The notes under the pieces: generated by a model
What the model saw: only the letters and a program-made list of their open reading frames with translations
What the model was told of the DNA's origin: nothing
Databases searched by the model: none
Part shown: in pieces, positions 1 through 9,909 of the stretch
How the letters are laid out: each line of letters begins with the position of its first letter
Position numbering within the stretch: position 1 is the first letter of the stretch
Position numbers and translations under genes: made by a program
Assembly (NCBI GenBank): GCA_016584495.1
Contig: WAID01000013.1
Span: 1,984,001 to 2,048,000, forward strand
Length of the DNA: 64,000 nucleotides
Reading direction: 5' to 3'
Origin: Celoporthe dispersa
Lineage: Eukaryota; Ascomycota; Sordariomycetes; Diaporthales; Cryphonectriaceae

Positions 1-455
1 AAGGTCTTGCTATGCTAACATCTTCAGCAGCATGAGCCCCAGCTTGCCATCTTCCGGAGGCCACATTTATCACTGGTGAATCCAGGTCACTGAGCCTGGG
101 TGAGACACGTCGAGGGCCAGGGAAGGGAGCTGACTGGCAACTACAATCGACATGCCGGGGCAGACCATATCTTGCTGTCAAAAAAAATTTGTACTGAACT
201 AGGACAGCTCTCACCATCATCACAACAACAAAGACGAGGAGGCATGGTAACAAGGTAGGACCCCAGGTATCGAGGGAGAGAAGAGGATCTGAAGACCAAA
301 TAAACTGACAAGATGGCCAAGGCATAGGGTCTCTAGACAAGTCTTTGCCTCCTATCACCACTGATCAAGAGGTTGGCTGCTTGTCACACAACATTGCATC
401 TCGTCAGCAGGCAAGGAGGAACCGAACAACAAGGAACCAAGAAGGAAAAAGAAAA
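1..455. other. left-edge non-coding stretch
   Basis: No coding region is supported here. An ATG at 312 is followed by a stop after three codons. The last 40 bases before 456 are A/C-rich (runs of AACAA and AAGGAA), which suits a fungal 5' leader for the ORF that starts at 456. Confidence 0.5.
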
Positions 456-1067
456 ATGTCGGGGACCAACGCCAGCTCAACCAACCCTTTGCCACAGGGC
501 CAACAGCAGGGCAGTCATGCCCAGCAAGATTCTGAGGCGAGGGGCGGCAATCGTGTTCAGCAGGGCGCTGCGCTGGACACACCTGATCAACGAGACCGCT
601 TTCTTGACGTGCCACCACACCTTCGAGCGCGTCTTGTACCCACTGGCCTCGTGTGGAGCAACGGCATCGTACCAGATGAGTTCCAGGAGGGCAGCCTAGT
701 CCAGCCCATCATCATACCCTTTTGGCTTGCCTACGAGGCCACCAACGGTCCCCCAACGCATCCGAGCACCGGTCCGCTCAACCTCCCACCCATCGCCATG
801 CACCCTGTATTGGCTGGCCACAATCCCTTCCCTCTCGACATGCTGCCCATCGACCTGCCTCCCATCGACCCGAACCGCACGCACGTGGTTGCCAATGGGC
901 GGAACGGCCACCCATCCGGACCGGACGGGGGCGCGCCCGCGCCTCTCTCGCCTCCACGAACCGCGGAGCCACGTCTTGTCAGGGCGACTTGGATGGATGC
1001 CAGGTGGGAGTGTTCTGATACGTCGTGCTGGCTGAGGCTCGGGCCGAACATGAGCGCGTTGAGATGA
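456..1067 (+). CDS. proline-rich hypothetical protein
   Basis: This is an uninterrupted ORF of 203 codons from the first in-frame ATG (456), which has A-rich context (AAAAATGTCG). I do not recognise the family. Residues 1-45 are a polar Ser/Asn/Gln/Gly linker. The middle (about 46-160) is a hydrophobic, Pro/Leu-rich segment containing the pattern DVPPHLRARLVPTGLVW and several repeats of the type LPPI. The C-terminus holds three Cys/Trp residues in a short stretch (WECSDTSCWLRL). There is no signal peptide, membrane segment or catalytic motif that I can name. Codon use is GC-rich in the third position, like the clear genes nearby. The frame stays open upstream of the ATG but only through non-ATG codons. 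It could be the first exon of a longer gene, but I found no convincing splice donor before the stop. It precedes alanine aminotransferase on the same strand by 1.7 kb. Confidence 0.45.
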   Translation: MSGTNASSTNPLPQGQQQGSHAQQDSEARGGNRVQQGAALDTPDQRDRFLDVPPHLRARLVPTGLVWSNGIVPDEFQEGSLVQPIIIPFWLAYEATNGPPTHPSTGPLNLPPIAMHPVLAGHNPFPLDMLPIDLPPIDPNRTHVVANGRNGHPSGPDGGAPAPLSPPRTAEPRLVRATWMDARWECSDTSCWLRLGPNMSALR

Positions 1068-2781
1068 CTACTGGGACAGAAGGAACATTCTGTGTGGGGT
1101 GATCCTGCTGGGCCTGAGAGGGCCAGCCGGCGGGAGAAGCATAGGGGCAAAGGGGGGGAGATGAGAAGGCCTGTGGTTGGCCATGGAGGATGAAACTGAG
1201 AGCAGGGACAAAGTCCATACTTCCTTTTATCCCAAGCAGATATCACACCAAGAGATGCTGCATCCAGAGCTTGGAAGGTACCCAAAGGGATGTTGGAGGA
1301 TGCACCAGGGTTTGGGGACAAGTCTGGTTAGGACCTCGCATATCAACCCGAGAGATCTATTGCCTCCAGACTTGTTCCTGTCTTCTGGACTGAACCCCTC
1401 GTGTAGTAGTCTCAATTCTGTATTAGACTGTCAACTGTATCATTGTCGGACTACCTGGAAAAGAAAGGGAAACTAAAAAATAAAATAAAAAATACCAACT
1501 AAACATGGTATTATTTATGCCTTGTCTTCAGCTTGACTGTCGGTTCCCGGTGTGTGTGTGTGTGTGTCGGGTGTGATGCGGGTGTCAAGGTGTGCACACC
1601 AGTGAATGAAATTTCGGAGATGGGTTCAGACATGTTAGGTATTGCTCTCTACACAACATCAGCACCAGAAGAGTAGCTGGGAATTTATGTGTGCCAGTAC
1701 ATCCATAGTACACACACACCTCTGCTTTTGTGTGCTGCTGTTTTTTTCTTTTTTCTTCCTCCCCGAGTGGGCTGCGCCACAGGGCAGACAGCACAGCACC
1801 AGTGCTGCAATGGTCGAGAATTACCCCGGACTCCGAGACGGGAACTCGACACGACAGGGAGGGATAAAGATTGGCTTCTTATCTTCCCCAGCCACGGGCT
1901 TCGGAGGTCTTTTCTCTTCCTCTATTTCATTCTTCATTCATCCTGCTCTCAGACAACGCAGCAAACAGTCGAAGATGGCCCTCCGGAGCCAGACACGGGC
2001 GGTGGCGACGGTGATGGCGGGTCAGGGACCGGCACTGGGCCCACTTATTCGGCGATGTGGACTCAACAGGGTTGATCAACTTTCTCTCAGGACTCGAGGT
2101 AACGTCGTCCCCAGGCTCGCTCTCATCTTGCATCTCGTTCGCGTTGCGCGTGGATATGGCCAAATGACCAGCCACGGACGACCTCAAGCGAGGTTTTGTC
2201 CCACCTGTGCCCTGCCCCTTCCTCGTGTCCTGCTTTCCTCCCCCCTCCCCCCCTATCAGCCGATGTCGGTCACTGCTGTCCGCCGCCGGGGTGCGTATTG
2301 CCTAGGTGCTAAGGCTAGGGCAGTGACCGGCAGCGGCAGCAGCAACAGCGTGTGAATCATATCGCCAGGGGATCTTCTTTCCCAGGCGCTGGGGGTTGGG
2401 TCCACTCCTCGATCACCAATCGGTAAACTTTTTGTGCTGTGGTTCTTCCCCCCCTCCAAACCCGAATCCTCAAGTTCTTTTCTTGGATTCGTTTGCTCAG
2501 ACACCATCAGCCTTGCTCATCCTGCCTGCTAAGAAAAGAAGAAGAGAAAAAAAAAGAAGAAAAGGAGCGCCAGAGAGAGCCAGGTGCTTGCCCTGGTATC
2601 TTATTCTCAAACCTACGCGTCATCCTCTGGATCTCATATTTCTTTTCTTGATCGCCTCTGAGATCCTGGCTTCGACTTGACTGATCATCTAGCTGGTACA
2701 GCTTTGACCCCGCGGACCCTTCTCGCATCCGCCCCACCATCCATACGTCTTCCCCAGCGCCACCTCCCGCCCGTTCGCAAC
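1068..2781. other. intergenic region and leader of alanine aminotransferase
   Basis: A GT microsatellite lies at 1551-1567. The last 400 bases are pyrimidine-rich with AG-rich patches (2528-2575), typical of a long fungal 5' leader. ORFs here start at non-ATG codons or translate to low-complexity sequence and are not supported. From 2662 to 2781 the sequence is open in the frame of the aminotransferase without any ATG (see findings). Confidence 0.5.
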
Positions 2782-4357
2782 ATGTCTTCGACCGCCACCC
2801 GCCGCCTGGACGCGAGCAATATCAACCCGCACGTGCGGGAGGCCAAGTATGCCGTGCGCGGCGAGCTTGCCGTCAAGAGCGAGGAGTACCGCGCCAAGAT
2901 CGCGAAGGGAGACGCTGCCGGCCTGCCCTTCGCCCAGGTCGTCTCTGCCAACATCGGCAACCCCCAGCAGCTCGACCAGAAGCCCATCACCTTCTTCCGC
3001 CAGGTGCTGAGCCTGCTCGAGAACCCCAAGCTCCTCGACCACGAGGATGTCCTCCTGGGCTCCCTCGACTACAAGCCCGACGTCATCGAGAGGGCGAGAT
3101 GGCTGCTGAGCAAGGCCGGCAGCGTGGGCGCGTACAGCGCCAGCAACGGCGTCCCTGCCATCCGCCAGAGCATCGCTAACTTCCTCGAGAGTATGTCCTC
3201 TAAGCCACACAACCCCCCCCCCCCTCTCTTCCTGACCATCGACTTGTCGCGTAGAGACAGAATTGTGTGGGCGATGGGCTAACATGAGTAACCCTTTCCT
3301 CACAGGACGCGACGGCTTCCCCGCCAGCGAGGCAGACGTCTACCTCTCCGCTGGCGCCTCCTCCGGCGTCAACACCCTCCTGCACATCATCTGCGCCGAC
3401 GAGAAGACCGGCATCCTCGTGCCCATACCGCAGTATCCCCTCTACACCGCCTCCCTGTCCGTCCTGAACGCCACCTGCGTCCCCTACTACCTGGACGAGC
3501 AGAAGAATTGGGGTACCGACCTGTCCGCCATCAAGAAGGCCTGCGCCGACGCCAAGGCCTCGGGCGTTGACGTCCGCGCCATCGTCATCATCAACCCGGG
3601 CAACCCCACCGGCGCATCGCTCTCCGAGTCCGACATCCGCGACATCATCGAGTTCGCCCGCGAGGAGAGGCTCGTGCTGATGGCCGACGAGGTGTACCAG
3701 ACCAACGTGTTCATCGGCGAGTTCGTCAGCTTCAAGAAGGTCCTGCGCACCCTGCAGAAGGAGTCACCCGGAAAGTACGACAGCATGGAGCTGGCCAGCC
3801 TGCACAGCGTGTCCAAGGGCATGGTGGGCGAGTGCGGCCACCGCGGCGGCTACTTCGAGCTGGTCGGCTTCGACCCGGCCGTCCAGGCTGAGATCTACAA
3901 GTTCGTCTCCATCACGCTCTGCGCCCCTGTCATCGGGCAGTGCCTCGTCGAGCTGATGGTCAACCCGCCGCGCGAGGGCGACCCCAGCTACGCCCTGTAC
4001 AGGCAGGAGTACGACGGCATCTTCGAGGGACTCAAGGAGCGTGCCTACGCCCTGTGGCGCGCCTTTGAGAAGATGGAGGGCGTGGAGTGCGGCGAGCCCC
4101 AGGGCAGCATGTACCTGTTCCCCACGATCAAGATTCCCGCCAAGGCCGCCGAGGCCGCCCGCGCAGAGGGCCGCACCCCGGACGAGTTTTACTCCATGAG
4201 GCTCCTCGAGGCGACCGGCGTGTGCGTTGTCCCCGGCAGCGGCTTCGGCCAGAAGGAGGGCACCCTGCACTTCCGCACGACCTTCCTCGCACCTGGAACC
4301 GAGTGGGTCGGCTCCATCGTGAAATTCCACGAGGACTTTATGAACAAGTACAGGTGA
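2782..4357 (+). CDS. ALT1: alanine aminotransferase (PLP, class I/II)
   Basis: Catalyses L-alanine + 2-oxoglutarate = pyruvate + L-glutamate. Two exons, 2782-3190 and 3306-4357, with a 115-bp intron (GTATGT...CACAG, phase 1) give 486 residues. The start is the ATG at 2782 (protein MSSTATRRLDASNINPHV), which matches where the family begins. The splice restores the conserved segment FLERRDGFPASEADVYLSAGAS. Later landmarks are the NPGNPTGASLS loop, the cofactor-contact strand ADEVYQTNVF, and SVSKGMVGECGHRGGYFE with the lysine that forms the Schiff base to PLP. The C-terminus has the usual PGSGFGQKEGTLHFRTTFL block. The frame is intact. No ATG-initiated targeting sequence is present, but an in-frame basic extension lacking acidic residues precedes the ATG, so a mitochondrial isoform from a non-AUG start is possible. 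It is convergent with RPN7. Confidence 0.95.
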
Positions 4358-5227
4358 GAAACGGTCTAGAATAGAGAAAGAGAGAGAAAGGGAAGAGAGG
4401 GGGGGGGGGACGGCGACAAATGTTGTCAGTTAGAATAGCGTTAGACGCAGAAGATCTGGCCTAGAGAGTGATTTGTCGAAATCGACTTGTTATGATGGCA
4501 TAGCAATTTGCTTTTTTCTCTCTTTTTTTTTCCTCCCCCTTTGTGTTGCCTTCTTGCCTACTCCCCTCCTTAGGATATCGGAAGGATAGAGCAAGAAAGC
4601 ATCAGGCGCAATATGAATGCAAGATTCCCTCCCTGATTTTTTTTGCATGACTTGTGATTAAAGCGTCGTCACTAAGGGACAGCTTGTATATATATCTGAT
4701 AGGTATTTATCTTTCCAAAATCAGCTGCTTGCCCCTGATATTTGCCATTTTTTCTCTTGTTTTTTTTTTCTCTCTTTTTCTTTTTTAGAGTACCTATATA
4801 TGGACATATCAACTTCTTTATGAGATTACTAGACTGGCTGTATCGAAAGGCAGACAGGCAGTATGCCAAAGCTTATTATAGTGGGCGTGAGAGAGAGTGT
4901 GTGTATATATACACATACAGAATCTAGGACAACCCTGGTTAAAATATTAGGCAGTCAGTCCACGAGTGGTGGTGGTTGCTTATTGTGCAATGCGTGGATG
5001 AATGAATGGTAAATGGCATCCAAGGAGAGCGGTGGATAGCATGTCAGCAAGCATTGGAAATAATGGCCCATTCAAGAGTCCCGATCATCAGTCGTTCTTG
5101 ACTCCGTCTAGGTATCATACAAGTCCCGTCTGTCTATCTAGCACGTAGAACCCACGGCACCTGGTCCGCATTCGCTGTGTTGTTGCCCCGTTGTTGTTTT
5201 TTTTGTTCTTCTTTCTCTTCCGCCTCC
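4358..5227. other. intergenic region between convergent ALT1 and RPN7
   Basis: This is an AT-rich 3'-flank with poly-T/poly-A tracts (4501-4540, 4740-4790) and a G tract near 4399-4409. No gene is seen. It should hold the transcription ends of both neighbours. Confidence 0.5.
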
Positions 5228-6847
5228 CTATGCCCTCTCACTTCCGCGAAGTCTCACAGCCTGGCCGTACTTCTGCAGCTTGGTGATCAGCTGGTCACCC
5301 TGGCGCACAACATCCTGGTATTGCTTGTTCTTGTCGTCAGGCCGGTTGGTCTCGATTACACCCTTGCCAGACACGCGGTCGATGGTGCAGGGGATGCGAC
5401 CTCCAGCAATGAACTTGGCGAGATCTCTGTGGAGAGGTGCAAGTTAGTGATCTGCGCCTCGCCAGGGCGGAAGCCAAGGGGGAAGCTGGCATACCTGTCC
5501 AGGAAGTCCACGGAGACGCCAAACTGGCTCGCCATGCTCTCCAGCCCTACCACCCTGTAGCTCTGTAGCAGCTGCTGGTACGCGCGCAGCCTCATCTCAC
5601 GGATGAACCAGTTCTTGTGCTCGTGCAGGTACCGGTCCTGGGTGAGGAACTGCTCCTCCACCTGCGCCAACGCGCCGAAGAACATCTTGTACCGCCCACT
5701 GTAGAGACTGCTGACCAGCATCGCGAGCGGCGAGAAGTCAACCGCCATCTCCGACTCGGGCTGGTCGCTGTTCGTGCCAAGCGTCGTCAGGTTGACCGCC
5801 GTCTTCCTGGAGGCCTTGTCCGCCTGGGTTTGGCTGTTGGCGTCGATAACATCATCAGCACCGGGCCCTGCGGACACGCGGCCGCTCAGGGCAGCCAGCT
5901 TGTCCTCGCCGTCGCCCAAGATGGCCTTGATCTCGGGGGCGTCGACAACCTTGCTCTTGAAGTCCACACGCTTCAGGCTGACGGACCCCGCAAGGACGGA
6001 GTACACGACGAGGTTGGAGTAGGTACACAGCTCGTAGGAGGTGAAGGTGGAGAGGGAGTCAAGGAGCAGAGGAGCGGCCAGGCTGTACGACCGGACGGTG
6101 AGAAGGTACAGGCCCTCGTACGCCTTGAGCCGGTTCCGTCGGTCCCAGTCACCACCGCCCTCGACAAGGGTCTTGGCGCGCTCCACGTGCTTCTTGACCA
6201 GGAGCTTGTCGCCATAGAAGAGGCCCATGCGTATTATGGCGAGGACGAGGTCGATCTTGGTGCCGAGGATGCCCGTCTTCTCGAAGACGTCTTCGTAGGC
6301 GGCGATGGATTTCTCCTGTGTAGAGAGCAGTCAACACCTGTCAGGCTACATCTACAGGCATGTCGGGGTGGGCAGCACGAGACACATACCTTGTCGCCGA
6401 CCCGCGCCCAGAATTCGGCCCGTTTGCCCCTCGCGGCCTGGATCTCAGTATCGCCGGCCTTCTCGACGGCCTCCTCCTCCTCCTTCTGGATCTCCTCCAG
6501 CTCCCGGTCGTTATCCTCCTTCAGCTTCTGGTACAGGCCCTCATCCCAGGGGATCGTGACGGTCGCGGTAGGGCTCCTGGTGGCGATCATGCCGACGGCG
6601 CTCGACTTCCTGCTCAGCGGTTTGCCCGGCCCACTAGCGCCTCCCTCGCCGACCACGTTCAGGATGCCCTCGAGCGGATGTGCCAGATATCTGTAGAGGG
6701 GGCCATCTTGTGCTCCTCGATGGCGTCCTGCAGCTTCTTGGCCGCCGCATCTTGGGTGGGCCGAGCAGCATATGGGTTCGTGAGGGTGAACACGTGCTGC
6801 GACAGCGGCAGCAGTGGCCACTTGGCGTATTGAGGTTCTGAGCCCAT
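5228..6847 (-). CDS. RPN7: 26S proteasome regulatory subunit Rpn7 (frameshifted in exon 1)
   Basis: Rpn7 (human PSMD6) is a PCI-domain subunit of the 19S lid and is needed for lid assembly. Exons are 6390-6847, 5495-6315 and 5228-5426, with introns GTATGT..ACAG and GTATGC..ACAG. If one base is restored in exon 1 the product is 492 residues. Landmarks are KMAP..YRYLAHP near residue 50, a coiled stretch rich in Glu (KLKEDNDRELEEIQKEEEE), GGDWDRRNRLKAYEGLY, the PCI domain with NWFIREMRLRAYQQLLQSY, and the C-terminus IETNRPDDKNKQYQ...RLRGSERA. The long linker GDGEDKLAALSG... is typical of filamentous fungi. Exon 1 switches frame at the run of five G at 6698-6702 (plus strand): before it the frame ends in KMAP and after it the next frame resumes with LYRYL. 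One C is missing on the coding strand. The gene is divergent from ABD1. Confidence 0.93.
6698..6702 (-). other. RPN7: one-base deletion in RPN7 exon 1
   Basis: The coding strand reads ATGGCC CCC TCT ACA, whereas the conserved protein (MAP followed by LYRYLAHP) needs six C instead of five. Homology is continuous on both sides, so an intron cannot explain the switch. Confidence 0.9.
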
Positions 6848-7528
6848 GGCGACGAAGCTGGACGTGGAAAGGGGGCTGGTTGGGTGAGGAGCGCAGGCGA
6901 GAAAGGCGGTTGATGGAAGGAGATTGTTTTGGGAGGACTGAAGCAGATTGCAAAGCGCAGCTCTTCGATGTCACTGCTCGGGGAGAGAGAGGCTGACCTA
7001 GCAGGCGGCAGGTAGCTGCCGTAATGCTGCTCCTGCACCGGGGTTCCAGGGCTGGGGTGCTCCCCTGTGGGTCTCCGTAGTGGCATGTACAGTGAATATC
7101 ATAGCACAGACCGTACCGCAGGACTGTAATTGTACTGTGCTATAGTACCACAGCAGCAGGGAACCTGGTTGACCGCCTTGCCGCTTTGGGAGTTGTAGGA
7201 GACCTGCCTGCTTCAACTACACCTCAGGTGCGCCTCGCGAATTCCTTCCCCTTCATCCTCCCTCGAATCTGCAATTGTCTGCCCAGAACCAGCTTCTTAC
7301 CAGAGCTACAGTACATGTGATCAGACCTCGAGCCACCCAGCCGTCAGAGGAGCGAGAGACTTCCTGGAGAATTGTTTGTGCTCCCTGCTTCCAGGCTCTC
7401 CAAGAGGCAGCCACTCCCCATCCTCGGGCTCTTTTCCGCCCCCAACCACGAATCGCCCGCCTCCTCTTGCCACCTCTTCTCTCGACACCAGCCACCTTAC
7501 CTCCTAAAGGAAACCTCAGATCACCACC
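6848..7528. promoter_or_regulatory. shared upstream region of RPN7 and ABD1
   Basis: A 681-bp divergent intergenic region serves RPN7 (minus) and ABD1 (plus). Near ABD1 it becomes C/T-rich, as in fungal core promoters and leaders. I could not identify a specific proteasome control element. Confidence 0.5.
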
Positions 7529-8981
7529 ATGGCAGGCGGTGACGACCTCCCGCAGCCGTACGACGCCAAGGCCCTCGCGCCCGCCAAGAAGCGCCAGCGC
7601 AGCGCCTCGCCGTCGACCCCTCGCTCGCCCTCGGGCGGCCAGCCCGGAGAGCCCGTCCGCAAGCTCAAGAGGCCCGGCCAGCGCTCGCGCATCAGCGAGG
7701 CGCAGCGCGAGGAGCTGCGGCAGCGGGCCCTGCAGCGCGAGCGCGAGCAGAAGGAGGCCGAGACCGCCAAGCAGCAGCACGAGGAGCGCGCCGCCATCAA
7801 CGACGTCGTGCGCGCCCACTACAATGCCGTCCCCGAGAGGGGTCGCGACTGGCGCAAGACGGACAGCAAGATCAAGGGGCTGCGCGCCTTCAACAACTGG
7901 GTCAAGAGCTGCATCATCCAGAAGTTCTCGCCCGACGAGGACCATACCCCCGGCGCGATGGAGCGAGGCATCTCCAGCGGGAGGGAGCTGCTGGTCCTGG
8001 ACCTGGGCTGCGGCAAGGGAGGGGACCTGGGGAAGTGGCAGCAGGCGCCGCAGCCGGTGGAGCTGTATGTGGGGCTGGATCCGGCCGAGGTCTCGATCGA
8101 CCAGGCGAGGGAGAGGTACCGGCAGATGGGGCAGCGGGACCGACATGGTGGTGGGCGAGGTGGCCGTGGGGGGCACTACCGGAGATCGCAGCCGCGGCTG
8201 TTCGAAGCAAGGTTCCAGGTCAAGGACTGCTTCGGCCAGCCGCTCGAGGATGTCGACATTGTGCGGCAGGTGGGCTTCACACAGTCCAACATCAGCAGCG
8301 AGCGCGGGTTCGACGTGGTCTCCATGATGTTCTGTCTGCACTACGCATTCGAGAACGAGGCCAAGGCACGGCAGATGCTGAGGAACGTGGCAGGGTCGCT
8401 CAAGAAGGGCGGCCGCCTCATCGGGACCATACCCAACTCAGACGTCATCAGCCAAAAGGTGAGCGAGTTCAACGCCAGACAACAGGCCAAGGCCGCCGGC
8501 AAGGCCGAGGAGGACGGGGCCGCAGAGGGATCGGACGAGCAGCCACTGGCGGAACAGACCTCGGAACAAGGTGAGGTCAGGGAGAAGGAGGAGAAAGAGG
8601 AGGGCGAGGCGGAGGAGACAGCCGAGTGGGGCAACGAGACGTACCGGGTCAGGTTTCCGGGAAAGACACCAGAGGATGGCATCTTCCGGCCTCCCTTCGG
8701 CTGGAAGTACAACTTCTTCCTGCACGAGGCCGTCGAGGAGGTCCCCGAGTACGTAGTACCGTGGGAGGCATTCCGCGCGCTGGCCGAGGACTACAACCTG
8801 GAGCTGCAGTACCACAAGTCGTTTGCCGACATCTGGGCCACGGAGAAGGATGACCGCACGCTCGGGCCCCTGAGCGAGCGCATGGGCGTCAGGGGAGAGG
8901 GGCGGCGGCGAGCTCCTGGTCAGCCCGGACGAGATGGAAGCTGCTGCGTTCTACGTGGGCTTCTGCTTCTACAAGGTGTAA
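7529..8981 (+). CDS. ABD1: mRNA cap (guanine-N7-)methyltransferase, frameshifted near the end
   Basis: Transfers methyl from S-adenosylmethionine to N7 of the cap guanine on nascent mRNA in the nucleus. The single exon starts at 7529 in ideal context (CACCATGG). The N-terminal 110 residues are a basic, disordered tail (KKRQRSASPSTPRSPSGG). The catalytic domain follows: NNWVKSCIIQKF, SAM motif I VLDLGCGKGGDLGKW (about residues 154-168), VGLDPAEVSI, VSMMFCLHYAFE, LIGTIPNSDVI, and HKSFADIW near the C-terminus. An acidic Glu-rich insert (about 330-370) separates the last strands. The annotated frame drifts into Arg-rich nonsense after ERMGVR. One base fewer in a G run at 8892-8902 restores GGELLVSPDEMEAAAFYVGF ending in CFYKV and TAA at 8979-8981, the expected family end. 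The corrected product is 483 residues. Confidence 0.93.
8892..8902 (+). other. ABD1: one-base insertion near the ABD1 3' end
   Basis: Two four-G runs (8892-8895 and 8899-8902) lie at the junction. Removing one G shifts the reading from the Arg-rich frame, which would stop near 9028, to the conserved ending AAAFYVGFCFYKV. No intron of workable size fits between the two frames. Confidence 0.85.
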
Positions 8982-9909
8982 GACGTTTGGGTCACGCGCG
9001 AGACTATAACTCAGTGCCATTCAGATAATTCGCGCGATAAATGGGAGGGAAAAAAAAACACATTTTAATTTTACAACCCTGCCCAAAGAAAGAGAGGGGG
9101 GGAAAAAGAAAAGGAAAAAGGTTTCAATCTTGACACGAAGTAGCCGCCCTGCCCACCCGTCCTCATCAACTACTTTTGTTTTGTTTGAAAGGAATCCGCT
9201 TTTTTGAGACTGAACGAGTAGCTGTCCACCTCGTACAGCACCGTTGTGTGGGTCTATACAGTCCTGTGGATCCTGCTTTCTGTCGCAAGCCGTGCGCATC
9301 TTCTCGGCTCGACCTCCTTCTGGACTCCGACCACCTTCGACTCCGAGGGGGGGGAGGGGGAGAGGATGAAAGATACATACAGACGGATAAAGGGGGGTAT
9401 CAATGAGCGTCGTAAGGAGATAAATAATAATAAAAAAAACCACCACCACCACCACAGACGAAAGGAAATGGTGTTTTGCCGATGTGCCTTGACATAAATA
9501 CGCCTCTGCTCTCTGCCTCATCATGCTTCTCCGTCATCGTCACCTTGCCCTGAGCGAGCTTTTGATGAAAAGGAAAGCGAAAGAGAGAAACGAAACGAAA
9601 AAAAAAAAAAGAAAAAAAAAAGAGCAAGATCCTGGGCCCCCCTACCACCCACTTCGTTATGTTGTTGCCTAGTCTATAGAGTTTCTGGTGCTTATAATCA
9701 TGATCTCGTTGTAGTTCCCGGGGGGGGGGGGACAAAAACAAATAATCCCAAGCCTCGTTGACCGATCCAATGAAGGAAGAAAAGAAAGAAAGGAAGGAAG
9801 GAAGGAAAACAGTAAGGGACCAAAAAAAAAAAAAAGGAAATCCGTCGGCTTGCCCGCCTTACTTTGCGTCGTTGTTATGGTGTGTGTTCGTGCGTTTGTT
9901 GTCATCGTG
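8982..9909. other. intergenic region between convergent ABD1 and the Clr5-domain gene
   Basis: No gene is seen. The stretch contains A-rich tracts (9048-9058, 9598-9621, 9821-9834), a G run at 9720-9731 and a GAAG/GGAA imperfect microsatellite (9775-9808). It most likely holds the 3' ends of both genes. Confidence 0.5.

Noticed and set aside
1642..2355. 237-codon ORF before alanine aminotransferase
   Set aside because: The translation is low in gene-like character, and the stretch looks like promoter and leader DNA.
5617..6696. Long plus-strand ORF over RPN7
   Set aside because: It covers the introns and exons of a well-conserved gene on the other strand and has no motif of its own.
7253..8341. 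Long ORF antisense to ABD1
   Set aside because: It is a by-product of GC-rich third codon positions; the composition is Leu/Ala/Arg-rich and there are no motifs.
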